NCBI GenBank assembly: GCA_013200995.1
Contig: CP053688.1
Location: forward strand, 1,860,001-1,924,000
Direction of reading: 5' to 3'
Source of the DNA: Arthrobacter citreus
GTDB lineage: Bacteria; Bacillota; Bacilli; Bacillales; Bacillaceae_G
Length of the DNA stretch: 64,000 nt
In this document: in pieces, positions 29,607-40,152 of the stretch
How the letters are laid out: every line of letters begins with the position of its first letter
Numbering within the stretch: the first letter of the stretch is position 1
Program-made: the position numbers and the translations under genes
The notes under the pieces: model-generated
Seen by the model: only the letters and a program-made list of their open reading frames with translations
What the model was told of the DNA's origin: nothing
Databases searched by the model: none

Positions 29607-30950
29607 TTAGAATAAGCCCGGAAATTTGAAACCCTTCTTCTTCCCTTTTTGCATACCGCCCATCATTTTCATCATTTTTTTCATCTCTTCAAACTGTTTT
29701 AATAAACGGTTTATTTCTTGAACAGGACGCCCAGAGCCTTTAGCTATTCGCTTTCTGCGACTAGAGTTAATAATATCTGGAGTAAGCTTTTCCTGTTTTG
29801 TCATCGATTGAATAATTGCCTCTACATGAGCGATTTGTTTATCGTCAATTTGCAGATCATTCAACCCTTTTATTTTGTTTGCACCTGGCATCATTTTTAA
29901 AATATCGCCAAGTGGACCCATTTTTTTAACTTGGGAAAGTTGGTCTAAGAAATCATCCAAAGTAAAAGATGCATTTCTTAATTTTTGTTCCATTTCTTTT
30001 GCTTTTTCTTGGTCTACGTTTTCTTGTGCTTTTTCAATAAGAGTAAGCACATCACCCATACCTAGAATACGTGATGCCATTCGTTCTGGATGGAACGGCT
30101 CAATTGCATCTAGTTTCTCACCAAGTCCAACAAATTTAATTGGAGTATTTGTAACTGCACGAATTGATAGAGCAGCACCACCACGAGTGTCGCCGTCTAG
30201 CTTCGTTAGAACAACTCCAGTTAAACCTAATTGTTCATTAAAACTTTGTGCCACATTGACTGCATCTTGTCCTGTCATTGCATCAACAACTAGGAAGATT
30301 TCTTCAGGTTTAGAAAGTTCTTTAATTTGTGCAAGTTCTTCCATTAAACCTTCGTCAATATGTAAACGACCGGCAGTATCAATTAGAACATAATCAAGAT
30401 GTTCATCCTTTGCATGTTGAATTGCTTGTTTTGCAATCTCAACTGGACTTACTTGATCGCCTAATGAAAACACTGGCATATCTAACTGTTTACCTAAAGT
30501 TTGTAGCTGTTTAATCGCTGCAGGACGATAAATATCTGCTGCAACTAAAAGCGGATTACGATTATACTTTTTGCGAAGTAAATTAGCTAATTTACCAGTC
30601 GTAGTTGTTTTACCAGCACCTTGTAAACCAACCATCATAATAACAGTCGGCGGGCGATTTGCAACAGCAATTTTGCTTTGTTCTCCACCCATTAATGCAG
30701 TTAGTTCTTCTTGAACTACTTTAACAACATGTTGACCAGGCGTTAAGCTTTGTAATACCTCTTGTCCAACAGCTCGTTCAGAAACACGTTTCACAAAATC
30801 TTTAACAACTTTAAAGTTAACATCCGCCTCAAGTAACGCAAGACGAACTTCTCTCATCATTTCCTTGACATCAGATTCAGATACTTTACCTTTGCCTCGA
30901 ACCTTTTGTAATGTCTTTTGAAGTCGGTCGGCTAATCCTTCAAATGCCAT
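29607..30950 (-). CDS. ffh: Signal recognition particle GTPase Ffh
   Basis: SRP54 homologue that binds signal sequences of nascent membrane and secreted proteins and docks with FtsY. The N domain is followed by the G domain with G1 GLQGAGKT at residues 108-115, DTAGRL and TKLDGDTRGG. The C-terminal M domain is Met-rich and ends in a basic tail (MMKMMGGMQKGKKKG). Length is 447 aa. It lies 16 nt after ylxM, so both share the promoter at 31357-31385. Confidence 0.98.
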   Translation of the reverse strand: MAFEGLADRLQKTLQKVRGKGKVSESDVKEMMREVRLALLEADVNFKVVKDFVKRVSERAVGQEVLQSLTPGQHVVKVVQEELTALMGGEQSKIAVANRPPTVIMMVGLQGAGKTTTTGKLANLLRKKYNRNPLLVAADIYRPAAIKQLQTLGKQLDMPVFSLGDQVSPVEIAKQAIQHAKDEHLDYVLIDTAGRLHIDEGLMEELAQIKELSKPEEIFLVVDAMTGQDAVNVAQSFNEQLGLTGVVLTKLDGDTRGGAALSIRAVTNTPIKFVGLGEKLDAIEPFHPERMASRILGMGDVLTLIEKAQENVDQEKAKEMEQKLRNASFTLDDFLDQLSQVKKMGPLGDILKMMPGANKIKGLNDLQIDDKQIAHVEAIIQSMTKQEKLTPDIINSSRRKRIAKGSGRPVQEINRLLKQFEEMKKMMKMMGGMQKGKKKGFKFPGLF

Positions 30951-30966
30951 AAAACCGTCCTCCTTA

Positions 30967-31314
30967 TTATTCTAATTTCTCTAACGCATCGATTAATCGA
31001 AGAAAATCGTTATCTACAACTTTACTCTTTTCAGCGTAAGTTTTCAATTGATTTAATATTTCATTTCGTTGTTGAAATTTTTTTAGAAGTAATAATTTCT
31101 CTTCATACTCTTCTAGCATTGCTTCAGTTCGCTTTATATTATCATAAACCGCCTGTCTACTAATGCTAAACTCTTCTGCAATCTCACCTAAAGAATAGTC
31201 ATCTAAATAATATAGTGACATATAGTTTTGTTGTTTTGGAGTTAAAAGAGATTGATAAAAATCATATAGATAATTTATTCTCATCGTCTTATCTAACATG
31301 GTATGATCTGCCAA
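30967..31314 (-). CDS. ylxM: YlxM/p13-like DNA-binding protein, SRP-associated
   Basis: A small helix-turn-helix protein (UPF0122) always found next to ffh in Firmicutes; in Streptococcus it stimulates SRP GTPase activity. The HTH segment is [27 protein letters not shown], after the conserved [21 protein letters not shown]. The frame opens at a GTG that overlaps the Shine-Dalgarno AAAGGAG. TTG 31314 is 8 nt after it and was chosen (115 aa); ATG 31299 is a further alternative. Confidence 0.9.
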   Translation of the reverse strand: MADHTMLDKTMRINYLYDFYQSLLTPKQQNYMSLYYLDDYSLGEIAEEFSISRQAVYDNIKRTEAMLEEYEEKLLLLKKFQQRNEILNQLKTYAEKSKVVDNDFLRLIDALEKLE

Positions 31315-31356
31315 AACTATCACTCCTTTGTTAAGTGATTTGCCTTTACATATGCT

Positions 31357-31385
31357 AGTTTACCTAAAAGCTAAACTTCTGTCAA
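31357..31385 (-). promoter_or_regulatory. Sigma-A promoter of ylxM-ffh
   Basis: On the minus strand a perfect TTGACA (plus 31380-31385), 17-bp spacer and TAAACT (plus 31357-31362). The -35 box is part of a GTCAAGT/ACTTGAC inverted repeat. Confidence 0.7.
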
Positions 31386-31482
31386 GTTTTTTACTTGACG
31401 TTACTTCAAGATTTAGGAAGCGCGGGATCAAGGAAAGATAAACCTCGTTTTACCACCCTTCCAATTTGTACCTAATTTAGCA

Positions 31483-32478
31483 TTATGCTTGTTCCTTACT
31501 AATTAAATCACCAAATAGTCCATATACGAATTGTTCTGCTTGGAATGGTTGTAGATCGTCCATTTGTTCTCCTAGCCCAACGAATTTTACTGGTACTTTT
31601 AGTTCGTTTCGGATTGCTAATACAATACCGCCTTTTGCAGTTCCGTCTAGTTTCGTTAAGACAATTCCCGTTACATTTGTTGCTTCGGAGAATGTTTTTG
31701 CTTGAACAAGGCCGTTTTGACCAGTTGTAGCATCAATGACAAGTAAAACTTCATGAGGTGCTCCTGGTACTTCCCTAGCAATAACGTTACGTACTTTTTC
31801 TAGTTCTTTCATTAAGTTTACTTTGTTTTGCAAGCGCCCAGCTGTATCGCAAAGTAACACATCTACTTTACGAGCTTTTGCAGCTTGTACCGCGTCAAAC
31901 ATTACTGCTGCAGGGTCTGAACCTTCACCTTGTTTAATTGTTTCAACACCGACACGATTTCCCCAAACTTCTAATTGATCAATTGCACCAGCTCTAAATG
32001 TGTCACCTGCTGCAAGCAATACTTTTTTGCCATCAGATTTAAGTTTATGTGCGATTTTTCCAATCGAAGTTGTTTTACCTACACCGTTAACACCGACGAA
32101 TAAAACAACTGTTAAACCATTTGGATTCATGTTGATTTCAAATGAATCCTCAGTTAAATCGTCACCTTTATACAATTCAACTAATTTTTCAGAAATTACT
32201 TCTTGAACAGCTTTTGGATCTTGAATATTTTTTCGCTTTACTTCATATTTTAATTCTTCGACTAATTCCATTACTGTGTTTACGCCAACATCAGCCATAA
32301 TTAGAATTTCTTCAAGCTCTTCAAAAAAATCTTCATCTACTTTACGGTATCTAGCAAATAAATCATTTAGACCATCTGTCAGATTATTTCTAGACTTCTC
32401 TAATCCAGATTTAAATTTTTGAGTCACTGACTCAGTTTGCTTTGAGATTGTTTCTTTTAATTTCTTAAAAAAGCTCAT
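31483..32478 (-). CDS. ftsY: Signal recognition particle receptor FtsY
   Basis: Membrane-associated GTPase that receives ribosome-SRP complexes. The charged N-terminal A region is short, as is usual in Bacillus. The N domain follows, then G1 GVNGVGKT at residues 129-136, DTAGRLQNK and TKLDGTAKGG. Length is 331 aa. It starts 14 nt after the smc stop, so the two are co-transcribed, as in B. subtilis. Confidence 0.98.
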   Translation of the reverse strand: MSFFKKLKETISKQTESVTQKFKSGLEKSRNNLTDGLNDLFARYRKVDEDFFEELEEILIMADVGVNTVMELVEELKYEVKRKNIQDPKAVQEVISEKLVELYKGDDLTEDSFEINMNPNGLTVVLFVGVNGVGKTTSIGKIAHKLKSDGKKVLLAAGDTFRAGAIDQLEVWGNRVGVETIKQGEGSDPAAVMFDAVQAAKARKVDVLLCDTAGRLQNKVNLMKELEKVRNVIAREVPGAPHEVLLVIDATTGQNGLVQAKTFSEATNVTGIVLTKLDGTAKGGIVLAIRNELKVPVKFVGLGEQMDDLQPFQAEQFVYGLFGDLISKEQA

Positions 32479-32492
32479 AATTTCAATCCTTT

Positions 32493-35400
32493 CTAATTAC
32501 CATTCGATAGTAATGCTTCTCCTTCATCTAAACGGACAGATACAAGTGTTGAAACACCGTATTCTTGCATTGTTACTCCGTATAGCACATCACACTCTTC
32601 CATCGTTCCTTTACGATGTGTTATGACAATAAACTGCGTTTGTTCACTAAAGTATTTTAGGAATTTTGCAAATCGAGCTACATTGGCTTCGTCTAGTGCA
32701 GCTTCAACCTCATCTAGTACACAGAAAGGTACTGGACGAACTTGTAAAATGGCAAACAATAATGCGATTGCCGTAAGTGCCCTCTCACCGCCAGATAAAA
32801 GACTTAAATTTTGAAGCTTTTTACCTGGTGGCTGTGCGACTATATCAACACCTGTTATTAATAAGTTTTCTGCATCCGTCAGTATTAAATCCGCTCGACC
32901 TCCACCAAATAGCTGTGTAAAGACGACTTGGAATTTTTCACGAATTGCGGAAAAACTTGATTCAAAGCGCTTCGTCATTTCTTCATCCATTTCACTGATT
33001 ACATTGTAAAGTGTAGTTTTAGCTTCGTTTAGGTCAGTTCTTTGTTCTTGTAGAAAATCATGACGCTCAGAAACACGTTCATACTCATCAATTGCACCGA
33101 TATTGACAGAACCTAGTTCTTCGATTGAACGTTTTAAAAGTTTTACTCGCTTACTTGCCTCATCAACTGTCATTTCTAATGTATATTTTACTTTTGCCGC
33201 TTCATATGTCGTCATATACGTAACATTCAGTTGTTGCAGGCGGTTTTCTAATTCAACGTCAAGTCGATTACTATTTACTTCTTGTTGTTTTAACAAATCA
33301 GAAAGTGATTTATATTGACGTTGCTTTTCGCGTAAAGACTGAACATAGTCTTCTAACTCTGTTTGATAAGCAATTCGTTGCTCTCGACGTTTCGAAATGA
33401 TTTCAGTTGTTTTTGAAAATTCATTTCGAGTTTCAGAAATTATTTTCTCTAATTCTTCCTTACCATTTTCATTTGTCATAAGTTCGCTTGATAAGAAAAT
33501 AATTTTGTCCCTTGTTTCTTCAAGAACCTGCTTTTGTTTTAACGCATTTTCTTCAAATTGACGAATTCGTTCGATACTATAACTTAATTTTTGTTCTTCC
33601 TGTGCGAGAGAAATTTTAAAACTTGTTAACTTTGATTGTAATTCATCTTTTATTTCTTTTTGATTTAGTTTACGTTCAGTTAATTCATTAATCTTCTGTT
33701 CTTTGGTAATAATCTCTTGTTTTATATTAGCTTCTAATGTTGCTAATTCCCCGAGACGATCTTTTACCTTTATTAAATCACTTGCTGAGCTACCCATTTC
33801 TAAATCATAGATTGCTAATGCATCATTAATATTTTTTTCTTGAAATTCGATGCTTTTTAATTGTTCCATTATCGAATCAATTACTTGCTTAACCGAATGC
33901 ATTTCACCATTTAAACTTTGCGCTTCAGTAGTTTTTTCTTGATACAACGCTTTAAGTGTTTGGACTTCACGTTCTACTGAAGTAGTCTTTTCCTGCATAT
34001 CATCAAGCTTAATCGTTATTTCCTCTAACTCTCTTTGTCTTCCAATAAGTGAGGCATTTGTTGTTCGTACTGCACCACCGGTCATAGCACCACCAGGATT
34101 GACAACATCACCTTCAAGCGTGACAAAGCGATAACGATGACCAACGAGCTTAGCAAGTTCATTGGCACTCTTTAAATCTTGAGCTATTAAAACAGTCCCA
34201 AGTAAATTTTGAACTACTTGTTCATATTCATTTGAATAACTAACTAGCGATGAAGCAACGCCGATGAAAGAAGGATTTCTTTTTAAGCTATCAATTAGAT
34301 TTGATGGCACAGAACGAGCTTTCACAATATTCATTGGTAGGAACGTAGCTCGACCAAGTCGTTGCTGCTTTAAAAATTGAATTGCTCTTCTAGCATGCTC
34401 ATCATTTTGTACAACAATTTGTTGTGTAGCGGCACCTAGCGCAATTTCAATCGCGGTTTCATATTGTTTATTCGTTGAAATAAGTTCAGCAATTGCACCT
34501 TTAATACCCTCTAGTCTCGTGCCTCTTGCTTTTAAAATTTCTTTAACGCCTTGATTAAACCCAGCAAAGTCTTCTTGAAGTTCTTCTAGAGTTTCTTTAC
34601 GTGATTTAGTTTGTTGAATAAATTGATAAGCTTTAGATAATAATTCTTCTTTTTCCTTTAATAATCCAGTAGTTTCCTGAAGTTGAATAGTTGAAGCTTC
34701 AAATTTTTCATTTAATGCTTGAAAATTAAGATCAACTTGTTGTTTCTCATTAAGCAATTCTGTTTTTCTATGTTGTAATTCTTCTCTTTGACGAATGTAT
34801 TTTTCATTTTCTACATCTAATCGACTCGATTTTACAGAGAATTGTTGACTTTGTTTTTCGAGCATTGTTTTTTCATTTTTAATCGATGCTTGATTATTTA
34901 AGAGTTCGATATAATCTGATTTAATCAATTCGATTTGTTCTTCAATATCTCCCTCATAGGAAATAATTTCATTTTGAATGTCAACAATACTCGTTTTAGT
35001 TTTATTTACATTTTGACGAGATAATTTTTCTTGTGCTTTTTCAGTTTCGATTAATATTTTAGTCACGTTAATTTGTTCAGTAACTTCATCTACTTGTTTT
35101 CTTAATTGTTCAGATTGAGTCGAAGTATTTCTTTTTCGTTCCTTCATTAACTCTTTCTGACCTTCATATTTTTCCAAGTTTTTCGTTACGGTTAATAAGA
35201 CTTGTTGCAATTGATCAATCGACTCATCTAATGCAGTTAATTTGTCTTGTAATTCATGTTGCTTTGATTCATCTATTGAAATCTCCGTCGATAATGAGAT
35301 TTCGATATCAGAATTTTGTGCAATTTCTTTTTTTAACTCTTCCCATTTTTGATGGAGCGATTCTATTTCGTATACTAATAGAGCAGCTTCAACCTTCTCT

Positions 35401-36065
35401 AATTCATCTCTATGTTCTATGTATTCTTTTGCAATTGAAGCCTGCATACGTAGTGGTTCTATTTGAGAACCTAATTCAAATAAAATATCATCCACACGAT
35501 TTAAATTTTCTTGTGTTTCAAATAATTTCGCTTCAGCTTTTTTCTTTCGAGTTTTATACTTTAAAACGCCAGCCGCTTCTTCAAAAATCCCTCTTCGATC
35601 TTCCGGCTTACTACTTAAAATTTCTTCGACCTTTCCTTGAGAGATAATAGAGAACGCTTCTCTCCCTAGTCCAGAATCCATAAATAAATCAACAATATCT
35701 TTTAATCGACATGATTGTTTATTAATATAAAAATCACTATCACCCGAACGGTAAACTCGTCTTGTTACACTTACTTCACTATATTCAAGTGGTAATTGCT
35801 GATCTTCATTATCTAATGTGAGCGTAACCTCTGCATAATTTAAAGGCTTTCTTCCTTCGCTGCCAGCAAAAATGATATCTTCCATTTTTGCTCCGCGCAA
35901 TGATTTAACAGACTGCTCACCTAGAACCCATCTGATTGCATCTGTAATATTACTTTTACCACTTCCGTTTGGTCCTACTACTGCAGTAACACCTTTTACA
36001 AAATCTATCGTAACTCGCTGAGCGAATGATTTAAATCCAATTATATCTAGTCGTTTGAGGAACAA
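32493..36065 (-). CDS. smc: Chromosome partition protein Smc
   Basis: Condensin-like ATPase that compacts and segregates the chromosome with ScpA and ScpB. The N-terminal head has Walker A GPNGSGKS at residues 31-38. Two long coiled coils (about 165-500 and 670-1020) flank the hinge, which contains the Gly-rich EGDVVNPGGAMTGGA segment. The C-terminal head has the signature LSLLSGGERALTAIA and Walker B CVLDEVEAALDEAN. Its 1,190 aa are typical. Start is TTG 36065 after GGGGG. The gene is separated from rnc by a terminator and a structured non-coding stretch. Confidence 0.98.
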   Translation of the reverse strand: MFLKRLDIIGFKSFAQRVTIDFVKGVTAVVGPNGSGKSNITDAIRWVLGEQSVKSLRGAKMEDIIFAGSEGRKPLNYAEVTLTLDNEDQQLPLEYSEVSVTRRVYRSGDSDFYINKQSCRLKDIVDLFMDSGLGREAFSIISQGKVEEILSSKPEDRRGIFEEAAGVLKYKTRKKKAEAKLFETQENLNRVDDILFELGSQIEPLRMQASIAKEYIEHRDELEKVEAALLVYEIESLHQKWEELKKEIAQNSDIEISLSTEISIDESKQHELQDKLTALDESIDQLQQVLLTVTKNLEKYEGQKELMKERKRNTSTQSEQLRKQVDEVTEQINVTKILIETEKAQEKLSRQNVNKTKTSIVDIQNEIISYEGDIEEQIELIKSDYIELLNNQASIKNEKTMLEKQSQQFSVKSSRLDVENEKYIRQREELQHRKTELLNEKQQVDLNFQALNEKFEASTIQLQETTGLLKEKEELLSKAYQFIQQTKSRKETLEELQEDFAGFNQGVKEILKARGTRLEGIKGAIAELISTNKQYETAIEIALGAATQQIVVQNDEHARRAIQFLKQQRLGRATFLPMNIVKARSVPSNLIDSLKRNPSFIGVASSLVSYSNEYEQVVQNLLGTVLIAQDLKSANELAKLVGHRYRFVTLEGDVVNPGGAMTGGAVRTTNASLIGRQRELEEITIKLDDMQEKTTSVEREVQTLKALYQEKTTEAQSLNGEMHSVKQVIDSIMEQLKSIEFQEKNINDALAIYDLEMGSSASDLIKVKDRLGELATLEANIKQEIITKEQKINELTERKLNQKEIKDELQSKLTSFKISLAQEEQKLSYSIERIRQFEENALKQKQVLEETRDKIIFLSSELMTNENGKEELEKIISETRNEFSKTTEIISKRREQRIAYQTELEDYVQSLREKQRQYKSLSDLLKQQEVNSNRLDVELENRLQQLNVTYMTTYEAAKVKYTLEMTVDEASKRVKLLKRSIEELGSVNIGAIDEYERVSERHDFLQEQRTDLNEAKTTLYNVISEMDEEMTKRFESSFSAIREKFQVVFTQLFGGGRADLILTDAENLLITGVDIVAQPPGKKLQNLSLLSGGERALTAIALLFAILQVRPVPFCVLDEVEAALDEANVARFAKFLKYFSEQTQFIVITHRKGTMEECDVLYGVTMQEYGVSTLVSVRLDEGEALLSNGN

Positions 36066-36100
36066 CTGAATTCCCCCTTTTTGATTTAATTATATACACA

Positions 36101-36124
36101 AAAACTCCCCCATAAAAGGGGGAG
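36101..36124 (-). terminator. Rho-independent terminator between rnc and smc
   Basis: A perfect CTCCCCC/GGGGGAG stem (36105-36111 with 36118-36124) with a 6-nt loop is followed by TTTTTG on the minus strand. Confidence 0.85.
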
Positions 36125-36240
36125 CAGATTGCCCGCCAAACGCTCATCAATGCTTCGCCGTCTTTTACGGTGCGCGATTACCATTAAAGATAACTTTCGC
36201 TCCTCGAAAGACTTCATGCATTTATATGTCAAGCGCTTGC
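36125..36240 (-). other. Structured, less AT-rich segment between rnc and smc
   Basis: Between the rnc stop and the terminator the DNA is richer in G and C than other gaps. It holds a perfect hairpin 36194-36210 (6-bp stem, minus-strand loop AGGAG), a CCGT/ACGG hairpin 36158-36170 and the palindrome CAAGCGCTTG at 36230-36239. It may be a 3' UTR, a small RNA ending at the 36101-36124 terminator, or the smc leader. I cannot assign a family. Confidence 0.35.
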
Positions 36241-36302
36241 AATCAATCTAAAAACCAAGTTTTATCGTTTATTTGGCATGCTTCTACTAGATTTTAAGAA
36301 AT

Positions 36303-37046
36303 CTATTTACTTGACTCTTTTAGTTTTATTAATGCTTCTTTAGCTGCCTGTTGCTCAGCTTCTTTTTTAGATCTTCCACTACCAATTCCTAATGTTTCTC
36401 CATTTAATAATACTTTAGAAACAAATTCGCGGTTATGAGCAGGTCCTTTTTCTTGTAGTATTTTATACTCGATTGAACCTGTAGAATCTCTTTGAACAAA
36501 CTCTTGTAATTGACTTTTAAAATCCATCACATGCGAAAAAGCACCATCGTTTATTTTTGGGAATATATGAAGTGATAAGAAGTTAATAACTGTTTGTAGT
36601 CCTTGATCTAAATATAATGATCCAATGAATGCTTCAAAAACATCTGCTAGAAGTGCCGGACGTGTCCGACCACCTGTCATTTCTTCACCGCGACCAAGTA
36701 AAATAAATCGACCAAAATCTAATTCGTTCGCAAATTTTACTAACGATGGTTCACAAACGATTGCGGCGCGTAACTTTGTTAACTCGCCTTCACTCATTGT
36801 GTCATATTTTTGGAATAAATATTGTGAAACTGTAAGTTCTAAAACAGCATCCCCTAAATATTCTAATCTCTCATTATCTTCATATGGTTTTTTACGATGC
36901 TCATTCACATAGGATGAATGTGTAAACGCTTGAATAAGCAAGCCTTCATTATTAAACATAATGTTAATTTGCTTTTGGAATTTTACAAAATTCTCTTTTT
37001 CATGATCAGATAGTTTAAATTCTCTTACTCTTCTTGAATGCGGCAT
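36303..37046 (-). CDS. rnc: Ribonuclease III
   Basis: Double-strand RNA endonuclease that processes rRNA and the small cytoplasmic RNA and degrades antisense duplexes. The catalytic signature [13 protein letters not shown] starts at residue 59. The second acidic motif lies in [17 protein letters not shown]-terminal dsRNA-binding domain covers about the last 75 residues, ending with [18 protein letters not shown]. The start is ATG 37046 with GGAGG 6 nt upstream; the frame before it opens at a TTG inside that site. Length is 247 aa. Confidence 0.97.
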   Translation of the reverse strand: MPHSRRVREFKLSDHEKENFVKFQKQINIMFNNEGLLIQAFTHSSYVNEHRKKPYEDNERLEYLGDAVLELTVSQYLFQKYDTMSEGELTKLRAAIVCEPSLVKFANELDFGRFILLGRGEEMTGGRTRPALLADVFEAFIGSLYLDQGLQTVINFLSLHIFPKINDGAFSHVMDFKSQLQEFVQRDSTGSIEYKILQEKGPAHNREFVSKVLLNGETLGIGSGRSKKEAEQQAAKEALIKLKESSK

Positions 37047-37107
37047 ATTTACCTCCAACTAAAAAACAGTTTGATATGCTGCTAAACCTACTAGTTAAGA
37101 AAATGAT

Positions 37108-37140
37108 GAGAAGTCCCGCATAAAATACGGGACTTTTCTC
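37108..37140 (-). terminator. Hairpin after acpP
   Basis: AAGTCCCG (37111-37118) pairs with CGGGACTT (37128-37135), extended by GAG/CTC. There is no good T run on the minus strand, so termination may be weak and rnc could be read from the acpP transcript. Confidence 0.55.
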
Positions 37141-37141
37141 A

Positions 37142-37375
37142 TTACATGTTGCTCTCTATGTAGTTCACAACATCACCAACTGTGACGATTTTTTCAGCAT
37201 CTTCGTCTGAAATTTCTAATTCAAACTCATCTTCTAATTGCATTACTAATTCAACAACATCTAATGAGTCTGCGTCTAAGTCTTCTTTGAAACGACTTGT
37301 AATTTGGATCTCAGATTCTTCTACACCTAAACGGTCAACAATAATCTTTGATACACGCTCTAATACGTCTTGCAT
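37142..37375 (-). CDS. acpP: Acyl carrier protein
   Basis: Small acidic carrier that holds growing fatty acyl chains on a phosphopantetheine arm. The attachment site is Ser37 in the [10 protein letters not shown] motif. The protein has 77 aa and is rich in Asp and Glu. GGGAGGTGA precedes the ATG. It is the last gene of the fapR-plsX-fabD-fabG-acpP operon, which FapR should control. Confidence 0.98.
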   Translation of the reverse strand: MQDVLERVSKIIVDRLGVEESEIQITSRFKEDLDADSLDVVELVMQLEDEFELEISDEDAEKIVTVGDVVNYIESNM

Positions 37376-37442
37376 TATTATTCACCTCCCCCCAAAGATT
37401 GTCTACTTAAGCATTATACATAAAATTTAGGCAAACGCCAAA

Positions 37443-38186
37443 CTAAATCATTACAAGTCCGCCATCAACATTAATTGTTTGTCCTGTAATGTATCCACTA
37501 GCATCCATTGCTAAGAATACTACTGCATGTGCGATATCTTCTGGTTGTCCAAATGATTGCAATGGAATATTAGATAACATTTGTGTTCTAACTTGCTCAT
37601 TTAATTCATTTGTCATATCAGTTTCAATAAAACCAGGTGCGATTGCATTAACTGTAATATTTCTTGAAGCTAATTCTTTTGCAGCCGTTTTTGTTAAGCC
37701 TAATACACCAGCTTTAGCTGCTACATAGTTCATTTGTCCAGGATTACCAATTTGGCCTACAACTGAACTAATATTAATGATACGGCCATTACGTTGACGA
37801 GTCATAAACTTCGCTGCTGCTTTAATACAGTTGAATACACCTTTTAGGTTCGTGTCAATTACATCGTCCCAATCAGCATCTTTCATACGTAATAAAAGAC
37901 CGTCTCTAGTAATGCCTGCATTGTTTACTAGTATATCAATACTTCCGAATTCATCAACAGTATTTTTTACTAATGCTGCAACTTCTTCACTATTTGATAC
38001 ATTTGCTTTATATGCAATCGCTTTTACTCCAAGAGCTGTAATTTCCTCTACAACTTTAAGAGCAGCAGCCTCATTACCAGAATAGTTAACAACTACATTT
38101 GCACCATTTTTTGCTAAAGATAAGGCGATTGCTCGTCCAATACCTCTAGATCCACCAGTTACTAAAGCAACTTTACCATTTAGCAT
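37443..38186 (-). CDS. fabG: 3-oxoacyl-[acyl-carrier-protein] reductase
   Basis: NADPH-dependent reductase of the fatty acid elongation cycle, of the short-chain dehydrogenase family. The nucleotide motif GGSRGIG is at residues 11-17, NNAG at 88-91, and the catalytic triad is Ser141, Tyr154 and Lys158. The start ATG 38186 ([10 protein letters not shown]) lies inside the fabD end, overlapping it by 7 nt with GGGAGG upstream, so translation is coupled. Length is 247 aa. Confidence 0.98.
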   Translation of the reverse strand: MLNGKVALVTGGSRGIGRAIALSLAKNGANVVVNYSGNEAAALKVVEEITALGVKAIAYKANVSNSEEVAALVKNTVDEFGSIDILVNNAGITRDGLLLRMKDADWDDVIDTNLKGVFNCIKAAAKFMTRQRNGRIINISSVVGQIGNPGQMNYVAAKAGVLGLTKTAAKELASRNITVNAIAPGFIETDMTNELNEQVRTQMLSNIPLQSFGQPEDIAHAVVFLAMDASGYITGQTINVDGGLVMI

Positions 38187-39130
38187 GATTTTATTTCCTC
38201 CCACTCATTTAAAAACTGGTTTAATGTTTCAACATCATAAACATTTACTAATTTAGATGATGGAGAGATTGCTTTTACTAATCCAGTTAAAACCTTACCA
38301 GGACCAATCTCAACAAATGTATCAACACCTTGGTTAACTAATTCTTGAATTGATTGATTCCATTTAACTGGTGAGTATAATTGATTAACTAATAATTCTT
38401 TAATTTCATTTGCATCTGTCACAACGTTCGCAGTAACATTTGAAATTAATGGAGTTACACAGTCATTAACATTTATTTTACCAAGTTCATTTTGGAAATC
38501 TTCACTTGCAGGTTTCATTAATGATGAATGGAAAGGTCCACTTACCTTTAATGGTAGTACACGTTTTGCTCCAGCTTCTTTAAGTAAGCCAGAAGCGATT
38601 TGAACGCCTTCTGCATCTCCTGTAATAACAACTTGTGTTGGAGAGTTATAATTCGCAATTCCTACAGAGTGACCATTTTTATTTACTTCAGAAACAACTT
38701 CTTCAATCTTTTCTGGAGCTAAAAATAATACCGCTGCCATAGCACCTTGACCTACTGGTACAGCTTTCTCCATTAATTGACCACGCTTATGAACTAATTT
38801 AACACCATCTTCAAAAGAGATCGCGTCTGCCGCTACAAGTGCAGTAAATTCACCTAAACTATGTCCAGCAACGAAGTCTGGTTTAATGCCAGCTTCTTTT
38901 ATTTTCTCAAGCATTGCAATTGAAGTAGTTAAAATTGCAGGTTGTGCATGATATGTAGCAGTTAACTCTTCATCTGTCCCATTGAAAATAATATTAGAAA
39001 GGCTGAACCCTAATTGTTCATTAGCAGATTCAAATATTGCCCCACACTCATTATAGCTTTCAGCTAGATCTTTACCCATTCCTACTTTTTGTGATCCTTG
39101 TCCAGGAAAAATAAACGCCACTTTACCCAA
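38180..39130 (-). CDS. fabD: Malonyl-CoA-ACP transacylase
   Basis: Transfers malonyl groups from CoA to ACP to supply chain extension. The N-terminal IFPGQGSQ motif and the active-site GHSLG with Ser91 are present, and a C-terminal [11 protein letters not shown] segment follows. The start is TTG 39130, eight nt after AAGGGGG; the longer in-frame reading from 39178 would overlap plsX by 35 nt. This gives 316 aa, the family length, and a 13-nt gap to plsX. Confidence 0.95.
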   Translation of the reverse strand: MGKVAFIFPGQGSQKVGMGKDLAESYNECGAIFESANEQLGFSLSNIIFNGTDEELTATYHAQPAILTTSIAMLEKIKEAGIKPDFVAGHSLGEFTALVAADAISFEDGVKLVHKRGQLMEKAVPVGQGAMAAVLFLAPEKIEEVVSEVNKNGHSVGIANYNSPTQVVITGDAEGVQIASGLLKEAGAKRVLPLKVSGPFHSSLMKPASEDFQNELGKINVNDCVTPLISNVTANVVTDANEIKELLVNQLYSPVKWNQSIQELVNQGVDTFVEIGPGKVLTGLVKAISPSSKLVNVYDVETLNQFLNEWEEIKSC

Positions 39131-39143
39131 TGGAGTGACCCCC

Positions 39144-40139
39144 TTATGCTTTTGATTCGATTTTCTCCATGTGATCACTTACTTGTTTTATCACATCATG
39201 TTCAACCATCGTTTTAGTTTGCTTAATTGCACTAAAAATACCTAAAGCATCAGAACTACCATGCGCTTTAATAACAGGTGATTTTAAGCCAAATAATGCT
39301 GCCCCACCATATTCAGCGTAATCCATTTTCTTTTTTACGCCTTTTAAGTTTGGTTTTAATATAGCAGCTGCAAGCTTTGATGTGAAGTTAGTAAGCATCG
39401 CATCTTTTATTAACGAAAACATTGCAAGCGCGGTACCTTCAATCGCTTTTAAGGCTACATTTCCAGTATATCCATCAGTAACAACAACATCTGCAACTGA
39501 GTTCATTAAGTCCCTTGCTTCAACATTTCCAATAAAATTCAGATTAGATTCTTTTAGTAACTGAAATGTTTGTTTAGTCAGTTCATTTCCTTTTTTATCT
39601 TCAGTACCGACATTTAATAAGCCAACAGTTGGATTATTAATCCCTCTTACTTTTTGGGCATAGATAGATCCCATTATCGCATATTGAAGTAAGTGATTTG
39701 CTTTTGCATCGACATTTGCTCCAACATCAAGGAAAACAAAGCCTTTGCCGTCTAAAGTAGGCATTGTAGGTGAAAGGGCAGGTCTTTCTACACCTTCCAT
39801 TCGACCAACAACTAAAAGTCCTGCAGTCATTAAAGCTCCAGTATTTCCCGCGGAAATACATGCATCAGCATTGCCTTCTTTTACTTGATTTGCCATTAAA
39901 ACCATTGAAGCATTTTTCTTTCTTCTAACTGCTCTAACTGGCTCCTCAGTACCTTCAATCACTTCATCTGTATGGATAATTGTTATATTTTTATTATTGA
40001 TTAAGAATGGTTTTATTTTTGATTCATCACCAATCAAAGTTATATGTATATCATTTAATTTTTCAACTGCAAGCATCGCACCTTCAACGATTGCTTTTGG
40101 GGCATGATCGCCACCCATTGCATCGATTGCTAACTTCAT
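39144..40139 (-). CDS. plsX: Phosphate acyltransferase PlsX
   Basis: Makes acyl-phosphate from acyl-ACP, the donor used by PlsY in phospholipid synthesis. The N-terminal [13 protein letters not shown] and the segments [28 protein letters not shown] and [12 protein letters not shown] are typical. ATG 40139 is 9 nt from AGGAAG and was preferred over the ATG at 40145. Length is 331 aa. It starts 13 nt after fapR in the FapR-controlled operon. Confidence 0.97.
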   Translation of the reverse strand: MKLAIDAMGGDHAPKAIVEGAMLAVEKLNDIHITLIGDESKIKPFLINNKNITIIHTDEVIEGTEEPVRAVRRKKNASMVLMANQVKEGNADACISAGNTGALMTAGLLVVGRMEGVERPALSPTMPTLDGKGFVFLDVGANVDAKANHLLQYAIMGSIYAQKVRGINNPTVGLLNVGTEDKKGNELTKQTFQLLKESNLNFIGNVEARDLMNSVADVVVTDGYTGNVALKAIEGTALAMFSLIKDAMLTNFTSKLAAAILKPNLKGVKKKMDYAEYGGAALFGLKSPVIKAHGSSDALGIFSAIKQTKTMVEHDVIKQVSDHMEKIESKA

Positions 40140-40152
40140 CTTCATTCACTTC

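Noticed and set aside
36086..36184. A 32-codon minus-strand frame beginning MVIAHRKRRR in the rnc-smc gap
   Set aside because: Its second half is encoded by the rnc terminator hairpin and the T run, the AGGAG lies about 15 nt before the ATG inside a stable stem, and no family resemblance was seen.
37108..37140. Strong terminator separating acpP from rnc
   Set aside because: The hairpin is good but lacks a T run on the transcribed strand, so I kept it only as a moderate-confidence hairpin.
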